Below, one piece after another: positions 24,946-36,994 of a stretch of 64,000 nt of DNA; position 1 is the first letter of the stretch; the number at the start of each line of letters is the position of its first letter. The notes under the pieces are model-generated. The model searched no databases. It was not told the DNA's origin and was given only the letters and a program-made list of their open reading frames with translations. The position numbers were made by a program, and so were the translations under genes. The DNA is taken from positions 13,456,948 through 13,520,947 of the forward strand of contig NC_133532.1 in NCBI RefSeq assembly GCF_048544455.1. The letters are read 5' to 3'. This DNA is from Silene latifolia. Its lineage: Eukaryota > Streptophyta > Magnoliopsida > Caryophyllales > Caryophyllaceae.

Positions 24946-27576
24946 TCAACCGGGATCAATATCCCGAGATCCCACCAACCTTCCACTTTCAATACAAGGA
25001 TCAACAACACATGAACCCTTGTTCTTCATCATCAAAGTATGCAACTTACTCATGGCATCTTGAACTTCTTGCCACTTTCGGTTCATTTCTTCTTCAAGCT
25101 TTTCCTTAGTCTCTTTGTCAACATTAGGGTCACATACCCTTTTTCCTTTCGATCTCTTCCTCCATCTTTTTGGCTTCTTCTTTTCAATTCCCGGTTTTGA
25201 TTTTGGAGTGGCATTGGTGCTAGAATTGAACTCGGTTTCCCAAGTCTTGCCCATTTCCCCACACTTATCTTTAACATTCACTTCTTTTTCAAGGAACTTA
25301 TCCGGTGGCTCATCATCAACTTTTGGCTCACAAGAAATTAAGAGCTCCATGTTCTCATCTTCATTCTCATGGAGTTCTAATGTTTCCACGGCAAACATGT
25401 TTTGAACCACAGTTTTCTTTGAAGCACGTGGTAGCTTGAATTCAACTTTTTCCTTCCCAATTTTGAATGACAATTGTCCCTCTTTGACATTTATGACGGC
25501 TCCTCCCGTGGCCAAGAATGGCCTACCAAGAATGACACGAGAGCGTCTTCCCATAGGGATGTCCAATACAACAAAATCGGTAGGAATTGAAAGCTTACCA
25601 ACTTGAACTATGATATCCTTGAGAATCCCATTTGGAGATTTGATTGTTCCATCGGCAAGTTTTATTGTAATGGAAGTGTGGGTTAGGCTTGAAATATTCA
25701 ACCTCTTCACAAGGGCAAGTGGTATGACACTCACACTTGCCCCTAAGTCACACAAAGCACTATCCACCTTTTGGTCACCAATGGTACATGGAATTGAGAA
25801 ACTCCCGGGGTCATCAAGTTTGATGGGGATTTCTTTAGATTTGACCACATTGCACTTCTCACTTGAGGCATCAACCTCATGGCTACTAATGTCCACTCTT
25901 CTAGAAATGACTTCTTCTTGCTTGGCCAAAGAGTGTTCTTCCATCATGACCACCTCTTCTTCTTCCGGGCTCTTCTCAACTTCTACCATCACATTTGGTG
26001 ATTTCACAATTTCTTCAAGCACAAATTCTTCACTCATAGTGGTTGGTGAAGTCATAATCATCTTTCCCTTACCCGGGTCAACTTCAACATCCAAGCTTGT
26101 ACCATGAATTGTCATTATTTGCTCAAGCACATAGTCTTCTATGCTCTCTTTTTCGGGCTCATGGTCAACTTCTTGGAATGTTTCCATAGCCATGGAAAAT
26201 GGAGTAGTGTAAGATAACTTCTCTTGACTTGGCAAATCAAATGATTCTTCTTTTTCCTCTTCAACTCCAACCATGATAGCATTAACTTCCTTTGACTTCA
26301 TAGGGTCCCTTGGATTTTGCCCTTGTCTTAGAAACACACCCGGTGGTTTTTGAGAACTCATGAGAGCTTGGGAAGCCACCTTAGCTTCAAGACTCTTGAT
26401 TTGTTGTTGGGTATTACTTGCCAAATCCCCTATCAACTTCACCAAGTTTTCATATTTATCATCTCCCATGGTATTGCTTGCTTGGGGTGGTGGCTCTTGG
26501 TTGAAAGGTTGGTTGGAAATTGGAAGAGAAAAGCCATATCCTTGATCTTTAAAGTTGGAATTTTGGTTGTTCCCTTGGTACCCTTGATTGGACCCTTGAT
26601 TTTGCCCTTGGTTGTACCTTTGATTATTGTTGTATCCTTGATTGAACCCATTGTTGTTATTCCATTGATTGAATCCTTGGCCAAACCCTTGGTTAGCTTG
26701 GTTTCCTTGGTTTCCTTGGTAAAAGTTTTGATTACCTTGGTTCCCTTGGTTACCCCTATAATCTTGGTATGCTTGAGATTGGTTGGCAAAGTTTTGGTTG
26801 GATCCTTGGTTGTTGTTGAATGAGGGTCTAGGTGGACGGTTGGAAAAATTGTTAAATGCTTGGAAAGCATTTACCTCTTGCACATTGTTCCCATCAAAGT
26901 TGTTGTAATTGTTGGCACACAAGTCATATGTGTGACCACTTCCTCCACAAAGTTCACAACTTGAGACTTGAGCCACTTCCTCCATGGGTGCCCCATGTGA
27001 GGTTGCGGCTTGGTGCACTTGATTTCTTTGAAACTTCTCAAATTGTTTTGTGAGTAAGTCGAGCTTGGCATTTGTCTCGGAGTTGGAGGAGTTTTCCTTA
27101 GGAAATTTCTCATTCCTTCTTAGCATGTTTCCTCTAGAACCATAGTTTGCTTCCGAATCTACCATTTTCTTGATCAATGCCGTGCCCTCTTTATCACTCA
27201 AGTGATCAAATCCTCCCCCCGCGGAGGCATTTACCATCTCCTTAGTCCTCGGTAACAAAGTTTGGAAGAATGTTTGAGTGATGTACCATTCCGGTATTCC
27301 ATGGTGGGGGCAACTTGCTATCAAGTCTTGATAACGGTCCCAAGCTTCACCCAAAGACTCCCCATCCTCTTGTTGAAATGTATGAATCTCATTACGGAGC
27401 ATCGCGGTCTTTGAGGAAGGGTAATATTTGGCCATGAATGATTTAGCCAAGGCATCCCAAGTAGTGAAAGTATCCGGTGGGTGAATGTTCAACCATCGGT
27501 CCGCCTTGCCCGTCAATGAAAACGGAAACAACATCATTCTCAAGGTGTCCTCGGACACCCCATTCTTTTTCATCAT
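24946..27576 (-). CDS. gag-protease frame of the Athila-like element
   Basis: One open frame of 876 codons. Capsid-type gag at residues 1-150 (FSLTGKADRWLNIHPP, QTFFQTLLPRTKEMVNASAG). A zinc-knuckle-like CELCGGSGHTYDLC at about 209-222. A long Asn/Gln/Gly-rich low-complexity stretch at about 240-350. An aspartic protease with DLGASVSVIPLALVKRL at about 621-637, where the family has DLGAS in place of the classical DTGA. The C-terminus is Lys/Glu-rich. It looks whole over this span. Virus-like particle formation and polyprotein cleavage are the family roles; nothing here is a host gene. Confidence 0.88.
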   Translation of the reverse strand: MMKKNGVSEDTLRMMLFPFSLTGKADRWLNIHPPDTFTTWDALAKSFMAKYYPSSKTAMLRNEIHTFQQEDGESLGEAWDRYQDLIASCPHHGIPEWYITQTFFQTLLPRTKEMVNASAGGGFDHLSDKEGTALIKKMVDSEANYGSRGNMLRRNEKFPKENSSNSETNAKLDLLTKQFEKFQRNQVHQAATSHGAPMEEVAQVSSCELCGGSGHTYDLCANNYNNFDGNNVQEVNAFQAFNNFSNRPPRPSFNNNQGSNQNFANQSQAYQDYRGNQGNQGNQNFYQGNQGNQANQGFGQGFNQWNNNNGFNQGYNNNQRYNQGQNQGSNQGYQGNNQNSNFKDQGYGFSLPISNQPFNQEPPPQASNTMGDDKYENLVKLIGDLASNTQQQIKSLEAKVASQALMSSQKPPGVFLRQGQNPRDPMKSKEVNAIMVGVEEEKEESFDLPSQEKLSYTTPFSMAMETFQEVDHEPEKESIEDYVLEQIMTIHGTSLDVEVDPGKGKMIMTSPTTMSEEFVLEEIVKSPNVMVEVEKSPEEEEVVMMEEHSLAKQEEVISRRVDISSHEVDASSEKCNVVKSKEIPIKLDDPGSFSIPCTIGDQKVDSALCDLGASVSVIPLALVKRLNISSLTHTSITIKLADGTIKSPNGILKDIIVQVGKLSIPTDFVVLDIPMGRRSRVILGRPFLATGGAVINVKEGQLSFKIGKEKVEFKLPRASKKTVVQNMFAVETLELHENEDENMELLISCEPKVDDEPPDKFLEKEVNVKDKCGEMGKTWETEFNSSTNATPKSKPGIEKKKPKRWRKRSKGKRVCDPNVDKETKEKLEEEMNRKWQEVQDAMSKLHTLMMKNKGSCVVDPCIESGRLVGSRDIDPG

Positions 27577-27611
27577 TGAAACCTTCCAGTTAAACTTCCG
27601 GAGGTGAGCAT

Positions 27612-28167
27612 GAGGGAGCCATTGGCTGAGCTCGGTGGTTGTCGCGGGTCAGAGGTGAGGCAGAGGGAGCAGCTGGACTGACTGTAGTGAATGAGTCGGG
27701 TTGTCGGGTTTGTGGTGGTAATGGTGAATGATAATGGAACGAATGAAGGTGATGAACAGGTGAATGAATTTGGTGTTGGTGAAGGTGTTTGGTGATGAGT
27801 GATGACAGGGTTGAGTCAAAGGTCAAGGGGTCAATGATACACCTTGACTTTGATCAACAAACTCCAATTTGTTCTTTTGCTACTTAGACCCGTCACATAC
27901 TCTTCAATTTGTCTTGCTTTTCCGTCTCGTTCCTCGTGATTTGTACCTATAAAGTTACACGGCAAATAGCAATATCAAAATTCCAACAAAATAACATTTA
28001 TTCACAATTATTATAATAAAACTAATAGTTATTAATTATATTTAACTAGTACGACTACTTATTATAAATTAGTAAATAATGAGCTAATTAATCATATAAG
28101 CACACAAAATCGAGTCGAATAAAAGGATTAAATATGGGGTAGAATGACACTAAAATTATACTTATCA
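27612..28167 (-). repeat. right-hand LTR sequence of the Athila-like element
   Basis: Matches 21611-22155 almost perfectly and ends ATACTTATCA followed by the target duplication GCTCA. It corresponds to the outer part of the full LTR only. Confidence 0.88.
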
Positions 28168-28172
28168 GCTCA

Positions 28173-31100
28173 CCACAACAATCCCCGCTTCCACCGTCCC
28201 CGATTTAACCATCGGAAAGAAAGACTACGAAGGAGTCGTAGCCCCGCACAGCGACCCGCTAGTGGTCCACCTGGACATATCCAACCACTTGGTTAAGAGG
28301 TGCCTAATTGATACAGGCGCCTACACGAACATCATGTTCAGGGAATGCTTCCTCAATCTCGGTCTGAAAATTGAGGACCTAAGCCCCTGCACTAACCCAC
28401 TACACAGCTTCTCTGGGGTCGGCCTAGTCCCCCTGGGGTCAATCAAACTGCCGGTGATGTTTGGCCAAGCCGATGCGGCCAAGAACGTTTGGTCCGAGTT
28501 CGTGGTCATTGATGGTACGTCTGCCTACAATGTTCTAATAGGCCGGGTCACTTTGAGCGAGGCCGATGCTGTAATGTCCATCCGGGCCCTGACATTGATG
28601 TATGTCTCGGACCGGGGGGAGGCGCAAAAGCTCGTCTCAAAGGACGAGAGGGACGAAATTGTCAATGTCCAAATATCTGCCAGAGGGTGTAACATGCAAT
28701 CCCTCAAAGTGGCGAAGAAGTCAGAGAAGGGGAAGAGCCCATCCTTACGACAGGAGGGTGATCCGATGAGCACCAACAACGTCAGCATGGTCGAGGGGGT
28801 CGAGACCGAACAAATAGAAATTGACCCAGGACGCACCGTAATCGCGTCGGTGTCGGCACTGGGAGCCAAAATTCAGAGCCGACCTCTTGGACCTGCTGAG
28901 AAAGAGCAAAGACGTCTTCGCGTACTCAGCCGCAGAGATGCCAGGCGTGAGCCGAGAGGTGATCGTTCACAAGCTGAACGTACTCTCCAACGCTCGCCCT
29001 GTCAAGCAGAAGATGAGGAACTCCTCGGCCGAGAAAGATGAGGCCATCAAGGCCGAGGTAGACAAACTATTAGAGGCGGGCTTTATCATGCCTTGTACTT
29101 ATCCTGAGTGGCTAGCAAATGTTGTAATGGTTAAGAAGTCATCAGGGGGGGTGGAGGATGTGTGTTGATTTTACAAATCTTAATAAAGCATGCCCTAAAG
29201 ATTGCTATCCCTTGCCTCGAATAGATAGTTTAATAGACGCAACGGCAGGCTACACTATGTTGAGCACGCTTTCGACGCCTTTTCGTGGTACCATCGGTAT
29301 TCATGGCCGAAGAAGACATGCCTAAGTGCGCATTCATCACCATACACGGCACATACATGTATAAAATGATGCCGTTCGGTTTGAAAAACGCTGGCGCAAC
29401 TTACACTAGGCTGGTGGACAAAGTGTTTCAAGATTAAAAAGGGCGAAACATCGAGGCTTACGTCGACGATGCTATTGTAAAAAGCAAGTCTGACAGCGAG
29501 CACTTGGCCGACTTGAGCGAAACATTTTGTTCACTAAGGAAATACAAGATGAAGCTTAACCCAATGAAATGCAACTTCGGTGTCCGGGCAGGTAATTAAG
29601 TTCCTCGGCGTGCTTGTCAGCGCCAGGGGAATTGATGCCAATCCAGAGAAAGTTCAAGCAATACTGGACCTACCGGAGCCGAGGAATCGAAAAGAGGTTA
29701 TGATGTTGACCGGGAGGATGGCGGCTCTCGCCCGTTTCATCTCTCGGTCAGCCGACAAGAGCACCCCATTCTTCAAAGTGTTGAAGGGGAATAAAGACTT
29801 CAGCTGGGGGGAGGAACAGAGCACGACTTTCGAGGCGGCGAAAGCTCATCTTCAAACTCTCCCGACCCCGTCCGGGCCAATCTTTGGGGGAGACGCTATA
29901 TCTATACATAGCGATTACCTCGGCCACGGTCGGTCAGTAATCATCGAGAGAAGAAGACAAGCAAAGCAACACCCAATCTACTTTGTCACCATACACTGCT
30001 ACCCGCCGAGAGAAATTACCCGGCGATTGAAAAAGCGGCCTTTCTTTGTCGTCGTTTCCGCAAGGAAACCGAAACCTTACTTCGACGCGCATCCCGTGAC
30101 GGTCTTAACCGACCAACCATTGGAGAAAACATTGGAAAAATTTGAACAATCCAGCAGGCTCATCAAATGGGCGTAGAGCTATCGACTTCGGCATTCAATA
30201 CAAAGCCGAGGCCCTCGATAAAGGGGCGAGGCACTTGCGGACTTCGGCCGAGTGCACATATCAAGAAGAATCGCGGCCCGGCGTATGGGAAGTATATACC
30301 GACGGGTCCTCTACTAAGAAATGTACTCAGAGCCGCCATCCTTATCATCAGCCCAAACGGGGACGAGTTTGAGTATGCCTTGAAATTTACCTTCTCGGCC
30401 TCAAACAACGAATCCGAATACGAGGCGGTGATAGCCGGAGTCGAGCTAGCTAGAGTCGGGGCGGAACACATTGTGTTGAAGACGGACTCACTATTGGTGA
30501 CTAACCAAATCAGAGGAGAGTATGAGGCTCGAGACGATGGGATGGTAAGATACCTGGAAAGAGTAAAAGCTAACACTGCAAAATTGAAATCTTTTCAAAT
30601 CCAATGCGTCCCTGTGTCCGAGAACAACCGAGCCGACGCTCTCTCAAACCGCCGATTCAACCATCAAGAATGTCACCAACCGTCTTTGGTAGATATCGGG
30701 AATGCTAAAAGCATTACTGAGACCGTCGGCATGGTGGGCGACATAGAAGCCGAGACGACGTGGATGACTCCGATAATGAAATACAAGCTAACAAAAGAGT
30801 TACCGGAGGACCGCAGTCTCTCTCAGAAGATGAAGAGGATCGCCGCAAGATACTTGGTGTTCGAAGGAGAACTATACAGAAGGTCTGTGATAAGGCCACT
30901 TTTGAAATGTGTCGGCCTAGCCGACGCGGATCTCATACTGACAGAGATTCACGAAGGCGTCTGTGGACATCACATGGGGGCAAGAACGCTAGCCCACAAA
31001 GCTCTCCGAGCCGGCTACTTCTGGCCTACCATGCTTGAAAATTCCAGAACTAAGACCAAGAAGTGCAAGAATTATCAGATGCATGCTCCGGTGATACATG

Positions 31101-31990
31101 CACCTTCCCGAGACTTGCAGCCAGTACTTAGCCCCCTACCATTTGCACAGTGGGGGATGGATTTACTAGGGCCATTTTCGACGGCCTCCGGAGGAAGGAA
31201 GTACCTGATCGTCGCCGTTGACTACTTCACCAAATGGGTCGAAGCCGTCGCAGTACCTGCCAAGACCACGGCGGCCGTAAGAAAGGTGATTTGGGAGAAC
31301 GTCATAACTCGTTTTGGGTTACCCCAAGTCATGGTATTTGACCACGGCCGAGAGTTTTGGGTGACACGGTGATGAGCGGCTAGAAGAGCTCGGTATCAAG
31401 TTTGCATACTCCTCCGTCTCCGCCACCCTCGAGAGCAACGGGCGGCGGAGGCGGACTAATAAAACAATCCTAAACGGGCTAAAAAAGAAGGTTGAAGATC
31501 TAAAGGGAAGGCGGGCGATGAACTACCGCGTCCTGTGGTCTCTTAGAACCACGGAGAAAGAAGCAAAGGATACGATCATTCCACCTTGTCTATGGGTCCA
31601 AGCCGTCCTACCAATGAAGCGGCGGTGACGACATTCGAACACAAACCTTTAACCCAGTCGAAAATGAGGAAGGCCTGAAAGCCTCCCTAGACCTGGTCGA
31701 AGAAAGTCGAGACACGGCACGGCTCAACTTAGCCATTTACCAAAACAGAATGAGAAGAGCCTACAACCGAAGGGTCCACAAAAGGGACTTAAGAGTAGGA
31801 GACCTAGTCATAAAAAAGTCGGCCGCCACCAACAAAGGAAACATCCATGGCAAAATGACGGCCAACTGGGAAGGACCCTACAAAGTGGTTGAAGAAATGA
31901 GGCCGGGTACTTACCGGCTGACAGACATGGAGGGAGTGCCTCTAATGAGCCACTGGAACACCGAAAATCTTAGAAAATACTTCGTATAGC
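28173..31990 (+). pseudogene. pol region of the Tat-lineage element, fossil
   Basis: Protease around LIDTGAYTNIMF (28305-28345), reverse transcriptase from about 28890 (AEVDKLLEAGFIMPCTYPEW) with a YVDDAI block at about 29460, RNase H around YTDGSS (about 30296), integrase from 30700 (HHMGARTLAHKALRAGYFWP; DYFTKWVEAVAVPAKTT) ending near 31989 with HGKMTANWEGPYKV and MSHWNTENLRKY. Order protease–RT–RNase H–integrase is that of Ty3/gypsy. Not continuously open. Confidence 0.9.
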
Positions 31991-32972
31991 GGCGGAGGTG
32001 TCCGAGACCATTGTGGGCACCCCAACGCTTGATTATATCTAATAAAGAATGTTCCAAGTTTTCTATCAAAATGAAGTGTCCCTCCCATAGTCATACCAAG
32101 ATATTTTCAACAGCAGTCAAAACGTACCTCGATCGCCTCGGCCAAAGCCAGGAGTGACGAGGGAAACGCGACTTGCCCCACAGCAGTTGATCCAACATGC
32201 TTAGGAACGTATAAGTATGGTTGAGAAACGCAAATCGGACGCCTCGGCCAGGCCGAGAGTGAAAGAGGAAGCGATCAACACGTCTACTGATATCTGACTT
32301 ATTTGTCGCCGCGCCGTAACCCCGATTGCCTCGGCCAGACCGAGAGTGACGGGGACACAACGACCGATACGCTAACATGTTCACAACGACGGTTGGGAAG
32401 CGCAAATCTGACACCTCGGCCAGACCGAGAGTGAAGGAGGAAGCGACCGACACGCCAACATGTTTAAAAACGTTAAGTACAGTTGAGTTACGCATTCTAA
32501 ACTGCCCCGGCTAGGCCGATGGTAGAAACAGAAAAGAAGCGCTCAATTAATAACGTAAGAAGACAACTCAGATGAAAATGAGATAAAGACCTCGGCCAAG
32601 CCGGAGGCAAAATAAACCAACTCTTATTAAAAATGTTCACAGGTAATACAAAGAAAGAAGTCGACGACCGTCCCCATAGGGATAGCCTAAACACTACCTA
32701 CCAAAGTTCAAAAAAGAGGATGGTACAGCAAAAGGTTACAGACATAAGACATTAAGTGCCAAAAGATGGCAGGGAGGAAAGGCTCAATAGTTGGCCCCCG
32801 AACAGCTGAAGCTATCCGAGATGCCGGGTGAATCTGGTGACGACCGCCCGTCTCCCTATGCCTGTTTCTGCTCGCCATCGCCAGTGAACGACATCACCAT
32901 CAGTGGGCGACCCAGAAGCCGACTTGGCAGCTTCAGCTGCCTTTGCCCTCTCAGCTTCCTCCCTGGCCGCCT

Positions 32973-35378
32973 TCACCTCAAAGCATGGGCCGCCTTCTTC
33001 GCAGCCCTCCTCGGCGGCTTTCTTCGCCTCTGCCTCCTCATGACCTTTTCATCCGCAGCGACCACCTTATCATCAAGCACTGGTCGAATTTTCGCCACGG
33101 GAAGGAGCCGTCGGGGAAAGAGCTCTCGATTACCTCCCTGGTAGCTTCCTCGGCCTCGGTCCCGGTATTGGGCGCACATGTTAGGGATGACGTCAGTTTG
33201 GAGCGTCTCAATGTCCTTCTCCCTCTGGTCGAGGATGGCCCTCGTGTTCCGATGCGCCTTCGACTGAGCCAGATATAGAGACTTCCATTCTTCCCTCTTC
33301 TCAACAGCAAAGTCGAAAGCAGGCTGAAGCTTGTCCCGCTCCTCCCGCAGCTTAGCGGCGTCAGCCTCCGCAGCCTCAACCTTGGCCCTCTCGGCTAGGA
33401 CCGCCTTCTCAGCCTCCTCCCTGAGCTTTCGCTCAGCGAGGAAATCATTTTCGGCGGCCTGTAAGTCATTCTTCGCCTTCTCGGCCTCTTGCTTAGAAGC
33501 ATCAAGCTCAGACCTAAGCCGTTCAAGCGCAGGAGCCGCCTCAGCCATGAGCTTTTCTTGCTCCATAATGTGAGCACCGGCCACGTCAGCCCACTTCGCC
33601 AGCATCTTCCTAATCTGGGCAGGGGAAGGCTTTGGGGAGGAGGAGACGACGGCGGCATTCTTATCACCCGTCTGCACAGGCCGCTTCTCTAATCGCCATT
33701 CAGAGGGACCGGTAGACGGCGGCGGTTGATCTACAAAAAATCCGGACAAAGCATCCATGTCAACATTCATTGACATGCCAGAGAGTCTGTCATCAGGAAC
33801 GCCTAATGAACCAGCTAAATATGAGCTACAGGTTAGATCTGTACCAGGCTTGGCCTTCTTGGTTGGAGGACCCATTTCTTTGCCGGCCTCGGTAGCGATA
33901 CGTGGCGACAGCAGACGCTGTCTCTTTTCTCTTACGTAAGAGAGGAGATTCCTCTGCAACGGTGACCTCCTCATCGACATCAACAACGACCACCACCTTC
34001 TCCTTTTGGACTGCAGGGATTGAAGGTTGAACTGAAGTTGACGCCGTCGCCGCCGTAGACGTTGCTCTTGGCTTTCGGCGCGGCATGTTACCGGCGATCT
34101 TCCTCTGAGCCGCCCCCGCATCCAAAACCTTCATCTGCTGATCCATAAGGTCGTTTTGGGCCGGTCTGCGATCACGTATCGCGGCCTTAGGATGCAAATC
34201 AACGACTTTCCCGTCCTTGTCAAGTCCTAACCTCTTGCGGGTCTCGGCAGGCAGTTCTGGGCCAAATCGGTCTGCAAAAGAGACAAAGCAGGAGTTAAGC
34301 AAAAGAAATGACACAAGTTAAAAAACAGAAGCATAAAAAGCAAAGATGGGCCTCACACCGACCCCACTCACCCCGTTCGAGGGCCGGTATGAGGCCGACG
34401 TGGCAGAGCAGCTCATCCTGAAGAACGATCTGCGTCGGGAGCATCCATCCCTTCGGCGTCCCATCCCTCTCGGCCTCAAACAGCCTCATTGCCCGTTTTT
34501 CGTCCTCATTAAGAGGGACCCTTTTGGCATCCATCTTAAGCTTACTCCGGGAGACGTATTTATCATGCTCCCCTTTGCTCTCGCACCGCAAATTGACGCT
34601 GTCTTTGGGAAGGACCGAGGCAAGCGGATAATCCTCCAGGAACCTCAACGTACACCCACTGCCCCCTCGAGTCCTTGCAAGACGCCAGCTTGGTCACGGT
34701 GACGAAGCCCGGCTCGGTTTGTATGCTATACCATCCATGGCCGCCTAGGGTAGTTGGTTTGAGATGGTGGAGCCGGCGGAAGAGGTTCACCGTTGGGGCC
34801 TCCCCTTTGAAAAGACACAACCATACAAAACCAATAATCGTCCTGATGGCCAACGGATGCACTTGGGTCACGGCAACGTTCATCGCTTTAATAATGGCAA
34901 CGACGTAGTCATTCAGAGGAAACCGGAGCCCATACTCCAGGTGTCTGATATATACGCCGATACAACCCGGGGGAGGGCAACAGACGGCCTGACCCTCTTT
35001 AGGAGTAACAATCCTATACTCCCTGCCGAAGGAGAAATGATGTTCGAAAAGTTTAGAACCAGAACAACTGGCGAACTTGTTCGTCCAAGCACGATCAGGA
35101 CCGATCTTACAGGCGTCGCCGTGATCCAAGAGATGCGGCCTCTCCTCATCGGAATGAGTCCTTTCCTCATCATCACCATCATCATCAACATCATCACCGT
35201 CATCATCACCATCATCATCATCCTCGAAACCCTCCAGAAATTTGGGATCAACCTCAGGAGAAGGAGACCTAGGGCCCCCGGACCTTATCGGGATGGCGGC
35301 CAGTGCCTCCTCTTCATCAGGGCGCGACGGGGAACCCCCCGGCGCAGGATTACTAGGTCCGGCATCAGCATAAGACAT
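32973..35378 (-). pseudogene. antisense ORF region of the Tat-lineage element
   Basis: Minus-strand reading frames between pol and the 3' LTR. 34563-35378 gives an acidic N-terminus (Asp runs from a CAT/CATCAT tract at 35160-35222) and a block CPPPGCIGVYIRHLEYGLRF followed by PLAIRTIIGFVWLCLF, resembling the 'putative gypsy-type transposon' domain. 32973-34121 and 33826-34314 encode Ala/Glu/Lys-rich, coiled-coil-like sequence. Antisense ORFs at this position are known in Tat/Retand elements. Their function is not established. Confidence 0.7.
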
Positions 35379-36033
35379 GACAACGAATATTTAACAAGAA
35401 AAAAGATTGAAGAATTTGTTTGATTACCTTGGAAGGAAATGTTACACCGTGTAACGCTTCGAGAAATTAGAAAGAGAAAGGAACTCTACGAAAGAAAAAC
35501 TAAACGAGAGGAATTTTTTTGAGAAAATAAAATTTGGAAGGCCAAAATGAGGGGCTAACTGCCCTATTTATAGAGCAAAGCCCACTCAATCCGACCAATC
35601 AGAGCAAAGCCCAGGAAGCGTCAACCAATCAACGCCGAGCCACGTGTCAAGCATGCAGCCATGGAATGTCAATCGACAAACAGTTACAAAACTTCTTCAA
35701 CACGCTCCTTGACAGAATGCCAATCGACGTATCTTCTTCAACACGATCCTTGGTATCTACTTGCCAAACGGCCCGCCGTTCAACCGAGCTTAGCAAAGAC
35801 CTACTGGGGCAATCAAAAGCACACGGCACTCACAACCTCGGTCTCGGCCGGCGCCATTTTCTTTTCCACATTTGATGCCCTTTACACATCCATGTGGAGG
35901 GGGATACTGATACGGCCCGAGCGGAGAACCAAGCCGAGGAAGAAGAAGCCGGGAAGAAATTTTTACTTACGCGAGAATACGCTCAACACTCATCGAAGGT
36001 CCATACCACGGCATAGACTACGCTGGGGCAAAT

Positions 36034-36620
36034 TGATGGGGCATATTCGCACCACGACCGAGTCAACATATTGAGCAAGGTCAAAGATATCCACAAATCA
36101 AGTCAACACCTTGGACAGCCTAACAAGCGCGTCATCGGCTGTCACTTGGGTCTCGGCTAGGCAACTAGCCAGCCGGGATACACATCCACGTACTCACATC
36201 CAAGACCCCTCGGCATGGAGTCAGCCAGGCCCGCCGGCCTGCCATGGGTCCCTCGGCCGAGGGTAGAACAGTCTTTCCACCTGCTCTGTCACTTGGCCAC
36301 TTGGCCACTACGTGACAAAAGGTGAAAGTCTATAAATACTCCTCAACCCTCATTGAGGAAAGGATCCGAAAATAATCAGTTAAACACGCTAATCTGGTAT
36401 AAACTCCCTTATCTCTCTACAATATTCCTTGTGCCAAGTAACACACAACTTAATCCCTTTAAGTTTACTGACTTGAGCGTTGGAGTGAGTTCGCTCGGTG
36501 TCAAGCCGAGCCCTCAGTTTGTTCATTGTTTCAGGAGAGGCCGAAAGGAAGAGTCAAGCAAAGTCATCATTCTACAAGCTTACGTGGTAACAAATCTGCT
36601 CTGTAATTACACCCGGGACA
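36034..36620 (+). repeat. right LTR of the Tat-lineage element
   Basis: 587 bp, TGATGGGGCATATTCGC...CCCGGGACA, TATAAATAC at 36331-36339, then target duplication GATTA. Confidence 0.93.
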
Positions 36621-36994
36621 GATTATAATTAGCAGATTTTGTTGGCAGATTTGACTAGCAAATTCGATTAGCATATTTCATTAAAGGTGTTTGGTAATTA
36701 GTAGATTATCTCAATCCTTTGTTAAATGACAAACAAGAACTATGAATAAACTCTGGAATAAATGTAAAGTTATATTTTTCTAAGGGTAAAAGGGGGAATT
36801 TTTTTTTTCCAATCTACTCATAAAATATGTTGAGGGAAGCAGCATATTGAAAAATAGTAGATTCAGCCACAATCTATTATCCCAATGCGTTGTTTACCAA
36901 ACACCCCCAAATAGCATATTTATTGGTCAAATATGCTAAAAGTCCCAAATATGGTAAATTTTTGGCAATCCGATGTTTACCAAACACCCTCTTA

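Larger units (their letters stand above)
19498..28167 (-). mobile_element. Athila-like Ty3/gypsy element with gag-pro only, nested
   Basis: Inserted in the Tat element with 5-bp duplication GCTCA (19493-19497 and 28168-28172). On the minus strand the order is: LTR sequence 28167-27612, gag-pro 27576-24946, a long non-coding stretch, polypurine tract AAGTGTGGGGAGATT (22170-22156), full LTR 22155-19498. No reverse transcriptase, RNase H or integrase is recognisable, so it is non-autonomous. The outer 545 bp or so shared by the two LTR sequences differ by only about three bases by eye, indicating a recent insertion (well under a million years at usual plant rates). The family normally uses enzymes from full-length relatives. 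Confidence 0.88.
17179..36620 (+). mobile_element. Tat/Retand-lineage Ty3/gypsy LTR retrotransposon, fossil
   Basis: LTRs 17179-17770 and 36034-36620 (TG...CA) are flanked by the 5-bp duplication GATTA (17174-17178, 36621-36625). The primer site follows the left LTR (TTGGCGCCGTCTGTGGGG); the polypurine tract GCTGGGGCAAAT precedes the right LTR. Parts in order: gag region 18000-19490, protease about 28260-28560 (LIDTGA), reverse transcriptase about 28890-29600 (YVDD), RNase H about 30100-30650, integrase about 30700-31990 (zinc-binding HHMGARTLAHKA, core LGPFSTASGGRKYLIVAVDY), then antisense frames 32973-35378. It is broken, with roughly ten or more interruptions plus a nested insertion at 19498-28167. 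Length without that insertion is about 10.8 kb. Both flanks of the nested insertion belong to this element. Confidence 0.93.
17120..36991. mobile_element. Tourist-like MITE (PIF/Harbinger) split by a retrotransposon nest
   Basis: Left end 17120-17178 begins GGCCTTGTTTGGTAAACAAC then GGATTAATATTGCC. The right end (36626-36991) reads in reverse complement GAGGGTGTTTGGTAAACATC then GGATTGCC. TTA flanks both (17117-17119 and 36992-36994). About 425 bp of MITE remain once the insertion is set aside. Within the right part, another pair of gtgtttggta ends (36686 and 36910) suggests internal duplication or a second MITE. Confidence 0.75.

Noticed and set aside
26350-26823. 157-codon plus-strand frame rich in Val, Leu and Pro
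   Set aside because: Antisense shadow of the Asn/Gln/Gly-rich stretch of the gag-pro frame.
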